From: Antilocapra americana | Taxonomy: Eukaryota > Chordata > Mammalia > Artiodactyla > Antilocapridae | Assembly: GCA_007570785.1 (NCBI GenBank) | Contig: ML661885.1 | Coordinates: 16,117,458-16,181,457, forward strand | Reading direction: 5' to 3' | DNA: 64,000 nt | In this document: positions 47,859 to 59,614 of the stretch, piece by piece | Layout of the letters: each line of letters begins with the position of its first letter | Position numbering within the stretch: the stretch's first letter is position 1 | Made by a program: the position numbers and the translations under genes | The notes under the pieces: model-generated | Told to the model about the DNA's origin: nothing | Seen by the model: only the letters and a program-made list of their open reading frames with translations | Database searches by the model: none

Positions 47859-48796
47859 ATTAATGAGAACTAGGCTCCTTCCTCACTAGTGTCCTATTCC
47901 TTTAAGGGCTGATGGTTTGTCCTGGTGCAGAAGCAGTGGAGATGCTCTTTTTCCCATGGTTTTCCAAGAATCCGTATTTATATTACATCATTTTATTGCA
48001 GCTGATTCCATAACAGAAAAGCATTTCCTTCTCTCCAACTTCACCTTTATTCTTCAGTCCTTGAACTTGTCTCTGAATGTGCAGGCTATTTCTAGATCTT
48101 CTTTCATCCTAGGTCTACTGTGGCACCCCAAACTGGCCAGCCATTTGAGGCAGAATGGCTGGAAAGGAGCCGTGATGAGCTCTATTTATATTCAGAACCT
48201 CTCTGGCTCCAACCCACACAGAGCCCGAGCAAAGTGGATCCTACCTGTGATTACTTTCAAGACACTGCTTCATTCTTCCCAGTGGTCAGAGTCCCAGACT
48301 GAGGCACGCAGGTGGCTTATTTCAACTGTGAGCTCTTGTGTTTCTGGGGCAGAGGTGTGGAGGAAGCCATCATGTGGGGTAGATGGTGGTATGCAAGGGC
48401 CCAGAAATAGCTGGTCTTATTTTTTTCCCCCAACAGAACTATCAGTATGGAGAGACGCAATACTTGGAAGTTGGTATACATGTGGCATAATTAATTAGTG
48501 ATTTAAGGAGCTTTGAGAGTGCTGCGAGTTCTGTAACAAGATGACATTTGTATTAAAAATGATCTCGGGCTGGGGAATGTACTAGACGTGCAGTTTATAT
48601 AAGGAAAGAACATCCTTCTCTCCCTGATACAGGCCTCTGCTGCTTTTGGAAAGTAGCTGGGGCTTTCTTTGATGGACAGAGACCAGTTCATATCCTATTC
48701 ATAATGCTGTCATCAAGAACCGAAGTTTCTAATTGATTGTTATCAAATCATAATGGGTACTTGTGAGGGAGTTTACTCCTCACAAACTAGTGCATT
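47859..48796. other. Intergenic sequence, nothing recognised
   Basis: A 193-codon plus-strand frame (47917-48498) begins next to the SINE and shows no known domain. I do not call it a gene. Confidence 0.45.
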
Positions 48797-49135
48797 TTAA
48801 AAAGCTTTTTATTTTGTATTGGGGTATAGCCGATTACCAGTGTTGTGACAGTTTCAAGTGGACAGCAGAGGGACTCAGCCATACATATGCATATATCCAT
48901 TTTCCCCCAAACTCCCCTCCCATTCAGGCTGCCACATAACATTGAGTAGAGTTCCCAGTGCTATACTGTGGGTTCTTGTTGGTTATCCATTTTAAATACA
49001 GCAGTGTGTACCTTTCCATCACAAACTACCTAACTATCCTTTCCCTCCATTCTTCACCCACTGGCAACCATAAATTCTTTCAGTCTCTGAGTCTGTTTCT
49101 CCTTCTCTGTCTGACTTATTTTACTCAGTAAAACC
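48797..49135 (-). mobile_element. L1 3' end
   Basis: Antisense L1 3' UTR: TTGGGGTATAGCCGATTACC, GTTGTGACAGTTTCAAGTGG, ACTCAGCCATACATATGC, GTTGGTTATCCATTTTAAAT and a diverged CATTCTTCACCCACTGG block. Confidence 0.85.
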
Positions 49136-50186
49136 AAGGGAAGGCATTTATGACTCGGTTGTTCTGGCCGAAAATGCATCATGTGATCTGGTCATCTTTT
49201 TCATAGACATTGATTGCTATCAAATTCATTTCAGGTCAAGATCTATTGATTCTGTCTCTGAATTTAAAAGTGTCTGCTACTTGGAAATTTTATAAGTCAT
49301 GATTACTAAATCTTTATAAATTTAAATAATTTTAAAAAGTCTCTTCAGGACCCATCTATTCCTTCTGGGAAACCCTTGCATCATTTTCTTTAAGGGGAGT
49401 CAAATTCAGATAAATTTCTTATATTGCCCTTTATGTTTTAGGGTCAAAGGGGATGCCTTTTACTTTTTTTGTTGTTTTAAAATACAAGTTTTTAGTAGAT
49501 AATACATGTATTTGATTTGAAATACATAAAATACAAAATTCTATACAGTGAAAATTAAGCCTTCAAGAAAATTAAACCCACTCAGTTTTTTCTATGCCTA
49601 CCTAGAGCTATTTCATTTTTAGCATGGATTTCCAGAAATACTCAATGCATATAGAAACTATACAGTGTATGTCATATGGTTTTTAACACGAAGAATAAAG
49701 CATGCTTTTTCCTTTCACTTAGTATCTTTGGGAAATGATAGTAAACATTGCTGCTCATTAATTATTTCCAGTTCTCCTTTTGGCTAATTATCAGGAATGT
49801 ACTTCTCTGACCCTTTGCAGTTAGTCATGATCATATGACCTGCTATAACCAATGAAGTGTAATCAGAAGTGACATGTGTCACTTCTGGGTAGAAAGACTT
49901 TAGAGTAGGTCATAATTCTCTGTATCTCTCTTCCTCCTGCCACTATGATTATGATGTTTTAGCTGGTGAACCCAGGTCCTTGAATTATATGGAGCAGGAC
50001 TTTCCCCTGCTTAAGGAATGCATATTTTATGATTGCAAAATAAAGTTTTATTGTGATAACCTGCTTAAGTATTGGGGTTGTTTATTACTATGATGACCCA
50101 GACCGTCCTGACTGACAGAGTACTTTATTAGTATGTGCAGAATCATAAGTCTTTTCAACAGATGCACAGTAATCTGTTGTTTGCTG
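49136..50186. other. Intergenic sequence with an old unassigned repeat
   Basis: About 49795-50115 (GACATGTGTCACTTCTGGG, ATAAAGTTTTATTGTGATAA, GACCGTCCTGACTGACAGAG) has the features of an old dispersed repeat with a polyadenylation signal. I cannot name its family. No gene. Confidence 0.4.
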
Positions 50187-50408
50187 CGTGCTGTGCTAAG
50201 TTGCTTCAGTCATGTCCAACTCTTTGTGACCCCGTGGACCATAGCCCACCAGGCTCCTCTGTCCATGAAATTCTCCAGGCAAGACTACTGGAGTGGGTTG
50301 CTATACCCTTCTCCAGGGGATCTTCCCGAACCAGGGGTCAAACCTGTGTCTCTTATGTCTCCTGCATTGGCAGGTGTGTTCTTTGCCACTAGTGCCATCT
50401 GGGAAGCC
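50187..50408 (-). mobile_element. Bov-tA SINE
   Basis: GTCATGTCCAACTCTTTGTG, CTCCAGGCAAGACTACTGG, AACCAGGGGTCAAACCTGTG (antisense B-box) and CATCTGGGAAGCCC. Confidence 0.92.
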
Positions 50409-50528
50409 CAGTCTATTGTTTGGAGATAACAGTATGTAACTAGTTGCCTATGACAGACATCTGATATGTTTCCAATAGTTTGTCATTATACACAATGTGG
50501 CAGTAAATACCATAGCAAATTATGTTGT

Positions 50529-50713
50529 AGGGCTGGATCCTTTATTCATTCATTCATTCAACTGCTTGGGGTCTTAGTTGCAGCACATAGGATCTTTTAG
50601 TTGTGACATGTGGGATCTAGTCCCCTGACCAGAAATGGAACTCAGGGCTCCTGTATTGGGGTGTGAAGTCTTAGCCACTGGACCACCAGGGAAGTCCCAG
50701 GGCTGGATACTTT
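50529..50713 (-). mobile_element. CHR-type tRNA-Glu SINE with target-site duplication
   Basis: Insert at 50544-50698: ATTCATTCATTCATTCA (antisense tail), CATGTGGGATCTAGTCCCC, TTAGCCACTGGACCACCAGG and GAAGTCCC. AGGGCTGGATCCTTT (50529-50543) and AGGGCTGGATACTTT (50699-50713) are a 15-bp target-site duplication with one mismatch. Confidence 0.95.
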
Positions 50714-50901
50714 TTGACGATTATTCTTCCTTGAATAAGGTGAGATCTTCTTAAAACAGCTCTTTGCAGAAGTTGTGTGTGTGTGTTGGAAAGGGATTGT
50801 ATAGCGGTGGGAGTCGGGTCATATTCAGGCTAGCAAGGAGCTATCCTATTTCAGGTGACATTTTTCATGAGATAGTGTATATAGGCTCATGTAGCCTTTA
50901 C

Positions 50902-51041
50902 ACCGGAGAAGGCAAAGGCACCCCACTCCAGTACTCTTGCCTGGAAAACCCCTTGGATTGAGGGAGCCTGGTGGGCTGCTGTGTCTGGGGTTGCACAGAG
51001 TCAGACACAACTGAAGCAACTGAGCAGCAGCAGCAGCAGCG
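50902..51041 (+). mobile_element. Bov-A monomer SINE
   Basis: GGAGAAGGCAAAGGCACCCC, CTCCAGTACTCTTGCCTGG and CACAGAGTCAGACACAACTG, ending in a CAG-repeat tail (AGCAGCAGCAGCAGCAGCG). Confidence 0.9.
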
Positions 51042-51273
51042 TTTACTCCCTTTTAACTAGCAAGAATGAGCAATTTTATCTAACCAGCCTTACATAGACA
51101 ATTTGTGCCCTACAAGTATGGCATGATGATTGATTTCTCACTTAGCTCTGCCTCCCCTGCTTCTCTTGGTGCACTGATTCACAGAGCTTCGCAAAATCAG
51201 GAATTACCAGTCTTGCCCACCCATATGTGTCACCTCTTTTACAGGGTCTGTGCTTGGCTATTTTGCTGAGGTT

Positions 51274-51575
51274 AGTGGTCACAGGCCGGAGAAGGCAATG
51301 GCACCCCACTTCAGTACTCTTGCCTGGAAACTCCCATGGATGGAGGAACCTGGTAGGCTGCAGTCCTTGGGGTCACAAAGAGTCGGAAACAACTGAGTGA
51401 CGTCACTTTCACTTTTCATTCTCATGCATTAGAGAAGGAAATGGCAACCTACTCCAGTGTTCTTGCCTGGAGAATCCCAGGGACGGGGGAGCCTGGTGGG
51501 CTGCCGTCTATGGGGTCACACAGAGTCGGACACGATTGAAGTGACTTAGCTGCAGCAGCAGCAGTGATTACAGGC
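51274..51575 (+). mobile_element. Bov-A2 dimeric SINE
   Basis: Two Bov-A units joined by TCACTTTCACTTTTCATTC. Each unit has CCAGT(A/G)(C/T)TCTTGCCTGGA-like sequence. The element ends in a CAGCAGCAG tail. AGTGGTCACAGGC (51274-51286) and AGTGATTACAGGC (51563-51575) form a 13-bp target-site duplication with two mismatches. Confidence 0.93.
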
Positions 51576-52061
51576 ATGCATCTGTCTGATGCTCTCTGAG
51601 TTTGACATCTTCTCCTCATTGTGTCCTGGGGCGCTGATGTCTTCTGCTGTCATCGAGGATGTAGTTTGATTTGTATTTCCTATTGTCTTTGTTTTACAGT
51701 GATTTCCAGGAGAAGGGGCAGTGTCAGCTTTCTTACATCATTTTAAAACTAGACGTGTCCTCCAATTTTTTGAAATACTAATTTTCTGGTTGTTGCTCAT
51801 TCCTTTTAACCCATGCTAAATCTAAGAAAGTTCACTGGAATTTAAACACCAGACAGATTTTTTTTTTTTTTTCGTAATGCAACCACCTGGCATTAAACTT
51901 TTGATTGGCCAGACATCCACTTTAAGTACACTTATCTCAAATAACCACACTGCCCGCTACACAACCAGATAAAGAGCTAATTACCTACCTGTGAAAGTCG
52001 TCCTTCTATAAAAGCACTAGTTGACTGAGATCACTGACCATTTTGACTACCTGCAGTGCTT
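51576..52061. other. Intergenic sequence, nothing recognised
   Basis: A T-run lies at about 51860-51873. No gene or assignable repeat. Confidence 0.45.
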
Positions 52062-52415
52062 AGTTTCCACTCTCATTTTTGTTTTAACTTTTTTTTTCTA
52101 ACTTAAAAAGATTATTTTTGGTTGTGCTGGGTTTTCGTTGCTGTTCAAGCGAAGAGTGGGGGCTACTTTCTAGCTGTGGCTCACTGGATTCTCATTGTGG
52201 TGGCTTCTCTTGTGGTGGAACATGGGTTCCAGAGCACACGGGCGTCCGTAGTTGTGGCTTCCAGACTCTAGAGCACAGGTTCATTGGTTGTGGTACACAG
52301 CCTTAGCTGTTCTATGTGAGATCTTCCCAGATTAGGGATTGAACCCATATCTTCTGCATTGGTAGGTGGATTCTTGACCACTGAGCCACCAGGGAAGCCC
52401 AGTTTCCACTCTTAT
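52062..52415 (-). mobile_element. Long CHR-type tRNA-Glu SINE with target-site duplication
   Basis: Insert at 52077-52400: TTGGTTGTGCTGGGTTTTCG, GTTGTGGCTTCCAGACTC, GATTAGGGATTGAACCCAT (antisense B-box) and CACTGAGCCACCAGGGAAGC. AGTTTCCACTCTCAT (52062-52076) and AGTTTCCACTCTTAT (52401-52415) match at 14 of 15 positions. Confidence 0.94.
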
Positions 52416-52839
52416 ATTTTGAATTCACCAGCAAAGAGTAAGGTCAAAAAACCCTAGGCATTTTCCCCTTGACCCGGATAGATGCAGAACCCTGGTTCTC
52501 TCTCTCCAACTCCCCCTCTCCCCTGCCACTGTGTGGTCCCAGGCATGCCTTGTATCCTCCAAGACCTGTGAGTAATAAACCTGTTTTTTTCCTGAAGTTC
52601 TCTGATGTTCATTTCGAAATCTAAATAAGAGCCACAAGGGCCCAGTCCAGCCTCAGCAGTCAGAAAAGGAAACTGTTTGTGGGGGCTTGCCTTGATAGCA
52701 TCCCTATTGGTGGCTGAGACTGACACAAAACATTCCTGTAACTTGGTTGGAGGGTCATTTAACTGAATTAATTTTGTAGCAGTTTACTTGTTGCTGACAG
52801 CATAATGCTTTCTCTGCTAAACCCAAGAGTCAGGATAAC
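52416..52839. other. Intergenic sequence, possible LTR relic
   Basis: Contains GAGTAATAAACCTG (52570-52583), a polyadenylation signal in a setting that resembles a retroviral R region. There are no clear ends, so no element is called. Confidence 0.3.
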
Positions 52840-53132
52840 TTATCCTCTTGCCCTCGATCTTTCCCAGCATCAGGGTCTTTTCCAATGAGTCTGCTCTTCA
52901 CATTAGGTGGCCAAAGTATTGGATCTTCAGCTTTAGCATCAGTCCTTCCAATAAATATTCAGGGTTGATTTCCTTTAGGATTGTCTGGTTTGATCTCCTT
53001 GCTGTCCAAGGGACTCTCAAGGATTCTCTCCAGCACCAGTTTGAAAGCATCAAATCTTCAGCGCTCAACCTTCTTTATGGTCCAACTCTCACATCCATAC
53101 ATGACTACTGGAAAAACTATAGCTTTGACTAT
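52840..53132 (-). mobile_element. BovB 3'-region fragment
   Basis: Antisense BovB: TTTCCCAGCATCAGGGTC, CTTCACATTAGGTGGCC, GATTGTCTGGTTTGATCTCC and CACATCCATACATGACTACTG. Both the tail and the upstream part are missing. Confidence 0.88.
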
Positions 53133-54337
53133 AAAAGACAAAGCAAGAGGGTAGGGAAAAAGCTAGTGCTAAGCAGCTATATCGACTCCATAGTTTATTT
53201 TTTCTTTCATCTTTTTCAAGACCAACAGTAACATTTTAGAGAGAGCATGTAAATGATTTCTTTACAAATGGCAGCATTTCCTAAATCAGACTGTGATCCT
53301 CACTAGAAATAGTTAAGTAGAAAATGCTAGCAATCCTGCATATGAGTTTGAGGGTTAGCAGGTAGACTTTTTTCATGGTGTGATCCAAGAAATAACAAGA
53401 GTAAATGACTTCCATGGGACATCTTTTTTGTGTGTGTTGACTGGCATTCTGTCTAGAAGATATCTTTCCCCAGCTCATGTCCAAAGAAAATTATGTTAGC
53501 ATTGTGGCAGCAGTACCATCGAGAAGATGTTCTTCAGTCACTGAAGCAAATAACTTCTGAGTCAGCACTGAGCTCACATAAGACAAGTAGGCTTCCTTAT
53601 GTTCCCACACAGACAGTATATTCTGTCCAACACCTAGAGAAGACTGGAATAACTTTAATTGAATAAACGTAGTCACTCATTCTGTACTTGAGCAATTGCC
53701 GTCTTTGCTTTCTTGACTCTGAGAACTGAAGAGTAGAATAAAGGTCTATTTGTTGGGGGTAGTGACTAAGGAAAAATGACATTAGCTTTCTTCTTACCCT
53801 CCTATTTCAGAATCTGCCTCACCTCTGCCCGAACTCAAGTCCACAAGTACTGGGGTATTCATTTCACTGTCCCTGAGTATGTTACATTGGAGCATAGCAT
53901 CACTGTTTTTAAGCAAGTAGCTGCTGCTTTTTAACCACCTGTAACTCTCTGAGTGAGCCTTTCTCTGGCTACAGGAGTGTGCTTGGCCCCTACACAGGGC
54001 GGGCCAGAAGTGCTGGAAGGTCTGTGCTACCAGGAGCAGGTGAGAGCTGCTTGCCCCTTGCCCCTCCCTTGAGGGTTGTACACCCTGAGTTGAGATCTAT
54101 GAAGTTTCCCAGATTTTCCAATGGGAATGAGCTGCACTGGCCCAAGGTGATAACCAGCTCATTAACATACCTATCTCAGCTTCCTCCTCTTCTCTGTCTC
54201 ATTTCTCCACTCCCTTTTGGTACTTCCTGGGATCCCTTCCCAAACAAACTCCTTGTAATCAGTCCTATTTCAGGCTCTTTATTTAGGAGATTCCAATCTA
54301 AGACAGTTGATATAAGGAGTGGTCTGTAGGGAACAGG
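53133..54337. other. Intergenic sequence, nothing recognised
   Basis: No gene or assignable repeat. Short frames without domains. Confidence 0.45.
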
Positions 54338-55185
54338 GGCTTCCCAGGTGGTGCAGTGGTAAAGAATCTACCTGCCAGTGTAGGAGATGCAGGAGACATG
54401 TGTTTGATCCCTGGGTCAGGAAGATGCCGGGGTCCAGCCTCGGCGGGTCTGGGGGTCTTGAAGGATGAGTGGCGTCGGCGGCAGAACTGAGCAGAGTCGA
54501 TGTGTGGTGATGGAGCAGTCTCTTTATTGTTGTTGGTTTACAGTTTTTATACCCAAGAAACACACCCATTACATCACATGTAATTCTATACAATCTTGTT
54601 TTCTGCCTATCATCAACAACTTTAACCTTAAGCTCATTTTCCTTGCAAAAGTTGGATTTCTGCATAATTAGATTTAACATTAGTATGTTTACCATTTGAT
54701 TGTTTCCAACATACTTTGGATAAGTACATCAATCTAAGTAGAAAGAAACTCCCCAGTAAAGAGTAGGAGGTGTAATCTATTTAAATGTCCCTTATTCCTT
54801 CTTTGTCCCCAGGGAAGGGAATCTGCCTTCCCCAATTGCCTGGGGGAAATAAGGTCTGAAGGAATTATCTCAGGATGAATTATTTCTAACTGGGACTGAC
54901 CTACTGAGATGAGCTAATGTTCAGAGCATAAACAGAACTTCCCAAGAAAAATACCAGGAGGGGCCTTGCCTTGGGATGCCCCAAGGAAAATCTGCTTTGC
55001 AGTTTCCTTCTCAGTCTCCTGACTTTGTCATCTGAGTGAGGGGGCATCCTGACGGCTCCCGGCAGGAAGATCCCTGGAGAAGGAAATGGCAACCCACTCC
55101 AGAATTCTGGAGAATCCCATGGACAGAAAAGCATGATAGGCTACAGTCCTATCATGGGGTTGCCAAGAGTCAGACATGACTGGGC
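54338..55185 (+). mobile_element. Bov-tA SINE split by a solo LTR
   Basis: The head lies at 54338-54424 (GGGGCTTCCCAGGTGGTGC, GTTTGATCCCTGGGTCAGG). The body resumes at 55071 (TCCCTGGAGAAGGAAATGGC, CAACCCACTCCAGAATTC, GGGGTTGCCAAGAGTCAGAC). Removing the LTR and one copy of GGAAGA restores the normal SINE order. Confidence 0.93.
54419..55070 (-). mobile_element. Solo LTR of an endogenous retrovirus (class II-like)
   Basis: The 640-bp LTR spans 54425-55064 and has matched ends: TGCCGGG at one side and CCCGGCA at the other. The 6-bp direct repeat GGAAGA (54419-54424 and 55065-55070) flanks it. Betaretrovirus-like (class II) elements typically duplicate 6 bp. A minus-strand AATAAA at 54523-54528 gives the orientation. 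No internal viral sequence remains, so it arose by LTR-LTR recombination. Confidence 0.9.
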
Positions 55186-55637
55186 ATGCATGCACATATG
55201 TGTGTTAGGAAACAGAGTCTTAGGAGGGAATCCTGAAGTTGGATAATTCTCTGGCCGGTGGCAACAGGCCCAAATGCTGGGGTTCACATGGTGGTTATAA
55301 CCACTGGGGTCCTGTAGCATCACATATATTAAAACTCTGACCAGGCTGGATTGGAGTGGAGAGTAGGAAGAAGGAGACGGATGGTCTGGACAGTCGTCCT
55401 GATGCTTGGAAGATGTGACATAATGGTGATTAGTTGTCTGGGGTTCATGGCCATGGACACCCTGAGGGAAGCAAATGGCCTATTCAAACTAGTCAATCAT
55501 CAACTAAAGGTATAGTGTGAAAGCTCACCTTTATGGCAGCATTTCAACAGACCCTTATCTCCTGGAGTTAGAAGGTAGATTGTGCTGAAAATCAGACACA
55601 AGATTTGATTGTAAACGAGATAGAGTTACAATTCTAA
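55186..55637. other. Intergenic sequence, nothing recognised
   Basis: No gene or assignable repeat. Confidence 0.45.
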
Positions 55638-55843
55638 AAAGTCTCTGGTGCAGTTTGTAAAGAATCCACCTGGCAATGCAGGAGACACAAGAGACATGTG
55701 TTCAATCCCTGGGTCAGGAAGATCCCCTGGAGTAGGACGTGGCAACCCACTCCAGTATTCTTGCCTGGAAAATTCCATGGAAGGAGCATCCTGGCAGGCT
55801 ACAGTCTGTGGGGTTGCAGAGTCAGGTGTGACTGAGCACACAC
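55638..55843 (+). mobile_element. Bov-tA SINE
   Basis: GTGCAGTTTGTAAAGAATCC, GTGTTCAATCCCTGGGTCAG (B-box), GCAACCCACTCCAGTATTC and GTGGGGTTGCAGAGTCAGG. Confidence 0.92.
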
Positions 55844-56228
55844 TTCTATATATGTCTATATTAAAATTAAGGTTCCTAATTTTAGGAGGTGGGAAGAGAT
55901 GGGACCCCAAGGGCTGGGATGAGGATATTAGGATTTAAACTCTGGAATCCCCTTGACTGCCATCGCTGGCTGGCAGAAGTGGAAAAGAGCAGCCTCTGGA
56001 TGCATTAATTTCTCAGGGCTGCTATGACAAGTTGCCACAAAGAGGGGGCCTTAAACAGCAATGTATTCTCTCACACTTCTGGAGACCAGAGTCTGAAATC
56101 AATCATTGGTTCCTTCTTGCAGGCTTTAAGAAAGAAGCTGTGGCAAGGCTCTCTCCTAGCTGTGGATGGTTGCTGGCAATCCTTGGCATTCCGTGGCTTT
56201 TAGATGCATCACATCCTTCTTTGTTTCT

Positions 56229-58382
56229 TTTTTTTTTAATTGGAGGCTAATTACTTTACAATATTGTAGTGTTTTTTTCCATACATTGACATGAATCAGC
56301 CATGGGTGTACGTGTGTTCCCTATCCTGAACCCCCCTTCCACCTCCCTCCTTCCATCCCATCCCTCTGGGTCATCCCAGTGCACCAGCCCTGAGCACCCT
56401 GTCTCATGCATCGAACCTGGACTGGCCATCTGTTTCACATATGGTAATATACATGTTTCAGTGCTGTTCCCTCAGATCATCCCACCCTTGCCTTTTCCCA
56501 CAGAGTCCAAAAGACTGTCCTATACATCTGTGTCTCTTTGGCTGTCTTGCATACAGGATTATCATTACCATCTTTCTAAATTCCATATGTATGTGTTAGT
56601 ATACTGTATTGGTGTTTTTCTTTCTGACTGACTTCACTCTGTAAGTGAAGTAAGATAATAGGCTCCAGTTTTATCCATCTCACTAGAACTGAATCAAATG
56701 TATTCTTTTTAATGGATGAGTAATATTCCATTGTGTATATGTACCACAGCTTCCTTATCCATTCGTCTGCTGATGGACATCTAGGTTGCTTCCATGTCCT
56801 GGCTATTATAAACAGTGCTGTGATGAATGTTGGGGTACACGGTTCTCTTTCAATTCTGCTTTCCTCGATGTGTATGCCCAGCAGTGGGATTGCTGGGTCA
56901 TGTGGCAGTTCTATTTCCAGTTTTTTAAGGAATCTCCACACTGTTCTCCATAGTGGCTGTACTAGTTTGCATTCCCACCAACAGTTTAAGAGGCTTCCCT
57001 TTTCTCCACACCCTCTCCAGCATTTATTGTTGGTAGACTTTTTTAAAAAATTTTCTTTATTGTGTTGGTTTTGCCATACATTGACATGAAACCGCCATGG
57101 GTATACATATGCTCTCCCTCCAGAACCCCCCTCCTTCCTCCCTCCCGATTCCCTCCCCCTGGGTCATCTCGGTGCACCAGCCCCGAGCATCAACCCTGGG
57201 CTGGCGATTGATTTCACATATGATAATTAACATGTTTCAATGCCATTCTCCCATGTCATCCCACCCTTGCCCTCTTCCACAGAGTCCACAAGTCTGTTCT
57301 ATACGTCTGCGTTTCTTTTGCTGTCTTGCATGCAAGGTTCTCGTTACCATCTTTCTAAATTCCATATATATGCGTTAGTATACTGTATTGTTGTTTTTCC
57401 TTCTGGCTTACTTCACTCTGGATAATAGGCTCCAGTTCCGTCCACCTGAGTAGAACTGATTCAAATGAATTTTTTTTTTAATGCTGAGTAATATTCCATT
57501 GTGTATATGTACCACAGCTTTCTTATCCATTCGTCAGTTGATGGGCATCTAGGTTGCTTCCATGTCCTGGCTATTGTAAACAATGTGGCGATGAACATTG
57601 GGGTACGCGTGTCTCTTTCAATTCTGGTTTCCTTGGTGTGTATGCCCAGCAGTGGGATTGCTGGGTCATATGGCAGTTCTATTTTCATTCAGTTTTTTAA
57701 GGAACCTCCACACTGTTTTCCATAGTGGCTGTACTAGTTTGCATTCCCACCAACAGTGTAAGAGAGTTCCCTTTTCTCCACATCCTCTCCAGCATTTATT
57801 GCTTGTAGATTTTTGGATTGCAGCCATTCTGACTGGTGTAAAGTGATATCTCATTGTGGTTTTGATTTGCATTTCTCTGATAATGAGTGATGTTGAGCAT
57901 CTTTTCATGTATTTGTTAGCCATGTTTATGTCTTCTTTGGAGAAATGTCTGTTAAGTTCTTTGGCCCATTTTTTGATTGGGTCGTTTATTTTTCTAGAAT
58001 GGAGCTGCAGAAGTTGCTTGTATATTTTTGAGATTAATTGTTTGTCTGTTGCTTCACTGGCTATTATTTTCTCCCATTCTGAAGGCTGCCTTTTCACCTT
58101 GCTTATAGTTTCCTTTGTTGGTAGGCTTTTTGATAGCAGCCATTCTGACCGGCGTGAGATGATACCTCATTGTGGTTTTGATTTGCATTTCTCTGATAAT
58201 GAGTGATGTTGAGTATCTTTTCATGCGTTTGTTAGCCATCTGTATGTCTTCTTTGGAGAGATGTCTGTTTAGTTTTTTGGCCCATTTTTTTTTGATTGGG
58301 TCGTTTATTTTTCTGGAATTGAGCTGCAGGACTTGCTTGTATATTTTTAAGACTAATTCTTTGTCAGCTGCTTCGTTTGCTA
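56229..58382 (-). mobile_element. L1 element A, split by L1 element B
   Basis: The minus-strand L1 3' UTR and ORF2 C-terminus (56576-56941 minus reads [20 protein letters not shown] and [20 protein letters not shown]) run to 57043. The element resumes at about 58115-58382 with more upstream ORF2 sequence. The A-tail is the T-run near 56229. Confidence 0.9.
57027..58131 (-). mobile_element. L1 element B inserted in L1 element A
   Basis: The insert at 57044-58114 repeats the same L1 3' region and extends further into ORF2. A 143-codon minus frame at 57666-58097 reads [40 protein letters not shown] and [37 protein letters not shown] (57027-57043) and TTGTTGGTAGGCTTTTT (58115-58131) form a 17-bp target-site duplication with one mismatch. 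It is 5'-truncated and not mobile. Confidence 0.94.
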
Positions 58383-58600
58383 TATTCTATCCTCACATGG
58401 CACGTGCCCCTCTGTGTCTGTGTGTCTTGTATTTTCATAAAGGCACCATTCATTAGTGGATTAGGGCCCATCCTAATCCAGGATGAACTCACCTTAACTT
58501 GATCACCTCTGCAGAGTCCCTGTGTCCAGATAAGCCCACATTATCAGGTGCTGGGTGTTAGGACTCCAACCTGGTTTAGAGGGGACAATATTCTACCTGT

Positions 58601-59335
58601 AACATCTGCAGACCGTGCACAAGACCCTCCTGAGATGGATGAGCCTGTGCTTCTCAAGATCTGCCTCTCCTCATTGTTCCTAGACCAGCAACTAGGGTGA
58701 CATTTCAACATGAAAAGTGTGGGAAGACTTTCTCCTTTATGAGAAGCAAAGAAGTGTTCACTAAAACAGCTGCAGGACAGGGCTCATGTGTACCAGCATG
58801 AACAGGAAGAGTTAAGTCTGGGAATTGGAAGTTTGAACCAGGAGGGCAGGACATTAGAGCCAGTGTTTGAGACATGGAACAGAGAGTTTAATATATTGGC
58901 AAGGGTACCTCAGGGTCAGTTATCATATATAGATGAGATGGTGTCTTGCAGCTTGAGAAGAACATCAGCATCCAATATACGAGGTGGATATTCTCAGCTG
59001 CCTTGGTAGGTGTTGAAGGAGTCAGAGTCACAGGAAGCTGGGTCTGTTAGTATAAGAGCTACAATCCAGGTGTAGAACCAGGTACTTAAAGAATAAGAAT
59101 CTGGGCAGAACTGGTCAAAGACTCTTCCCCTAATTTCATTGTTATTTTCCTTAATTCATTATTGTCAAGAATGAGAATCAATATTCAAGGCAAACTGTAA
59201 TTAGAGCTGTGTATTACTTAAAAGTCTATTTATGGAAGCTGGAAAACTACCTGTATGCTCCTGCTGGGGTGGGTGTCTATGTCACAAAACCAAGATCCTC
59301 CAACCCTTTTAGAGGGTTTGCAATTGGGGCAGTTT
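58601..59335. other. Intergenic sequence, nothing recognised
   Basis: No gene or assignable repeat. Confidence 0.45.
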
Positions 59336-59528
59336 TGCAAAATTCTTTGAATTTATTTATTTTTACTTATTCATTTGGTTGCACTGGGTCTTAGTTGTGG
59401 CATGTGAATTCTTTAGTTGCAGCATGAGAGATCTAGTTCCCCAACCAGGAATGGAACCCAGGCCCTGTGCCCTGGGAGTGTGGCGTCTTGGTCACTGGAC
59501 CATCAGGAGAGTCCCTGCAAAGTTCTTT
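59336..59528 (-). mobile_element. CHR-type tRNA-Glu SINE with target-site duplication
   Basis: Insert at 59349-59515: ATTTATTTATTTTTACTTA, TGGTTGCACTGGGTCTTAG, CCCAACCAGGAATGGAACCC and CACTGGACCATCAGGAGAG. TGCAAAATTCTTT (59336-59348) and TGCAAAGTTCTTT (59516-59528) match at 12 of 13 positions. Confidence 0.94.
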
Positions 59529-59614
59529 ACCACTTACTGCCTGTAGCCTGAGGCGTTCTCCCTGAGCTAACACCTTGAGGTCGGGAGAGGTGTATCCATG
59601 GTTCCCAGTGGATG

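Larger units (their letters stand above)
55998..58600 (+). repeat. Ancient mammalian repeat split by L1 insertions
   Basis: The first part (55998-56222: TTTCTCAGGGCTGCTATGAC, CACACTTCTGGAGACCAGAG, GGCAATCCTTGGCATTCCG) and the second part (58383-58600: TCCTCACATGGCACGTGCCC, GGATTAGGGCCCATCCTAAT, AATCCAGGATGAACTCACC) are consecutive pieces of one widespread old mammalian repeat. I recognise the sequence but cannot name the family with confidence. Confidence 0.7.

Noticed and set aside
47917..48498. 193-codon plus-strand frame
   Set aside because: No domain, no splice context, and it starts beside a SINE. Best explained as a chance open stretch.
50902..51566. CAG-repeat tracts as a coding or expansion locus
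   Set aside because: They are the normal CAG tails of Bov-A/Bov-A2 SINEs.
57666..58097. 143-codon frame as a host gene
   Set aside because: It is the L1 ORF2 C-terminal region within a truncated L1.
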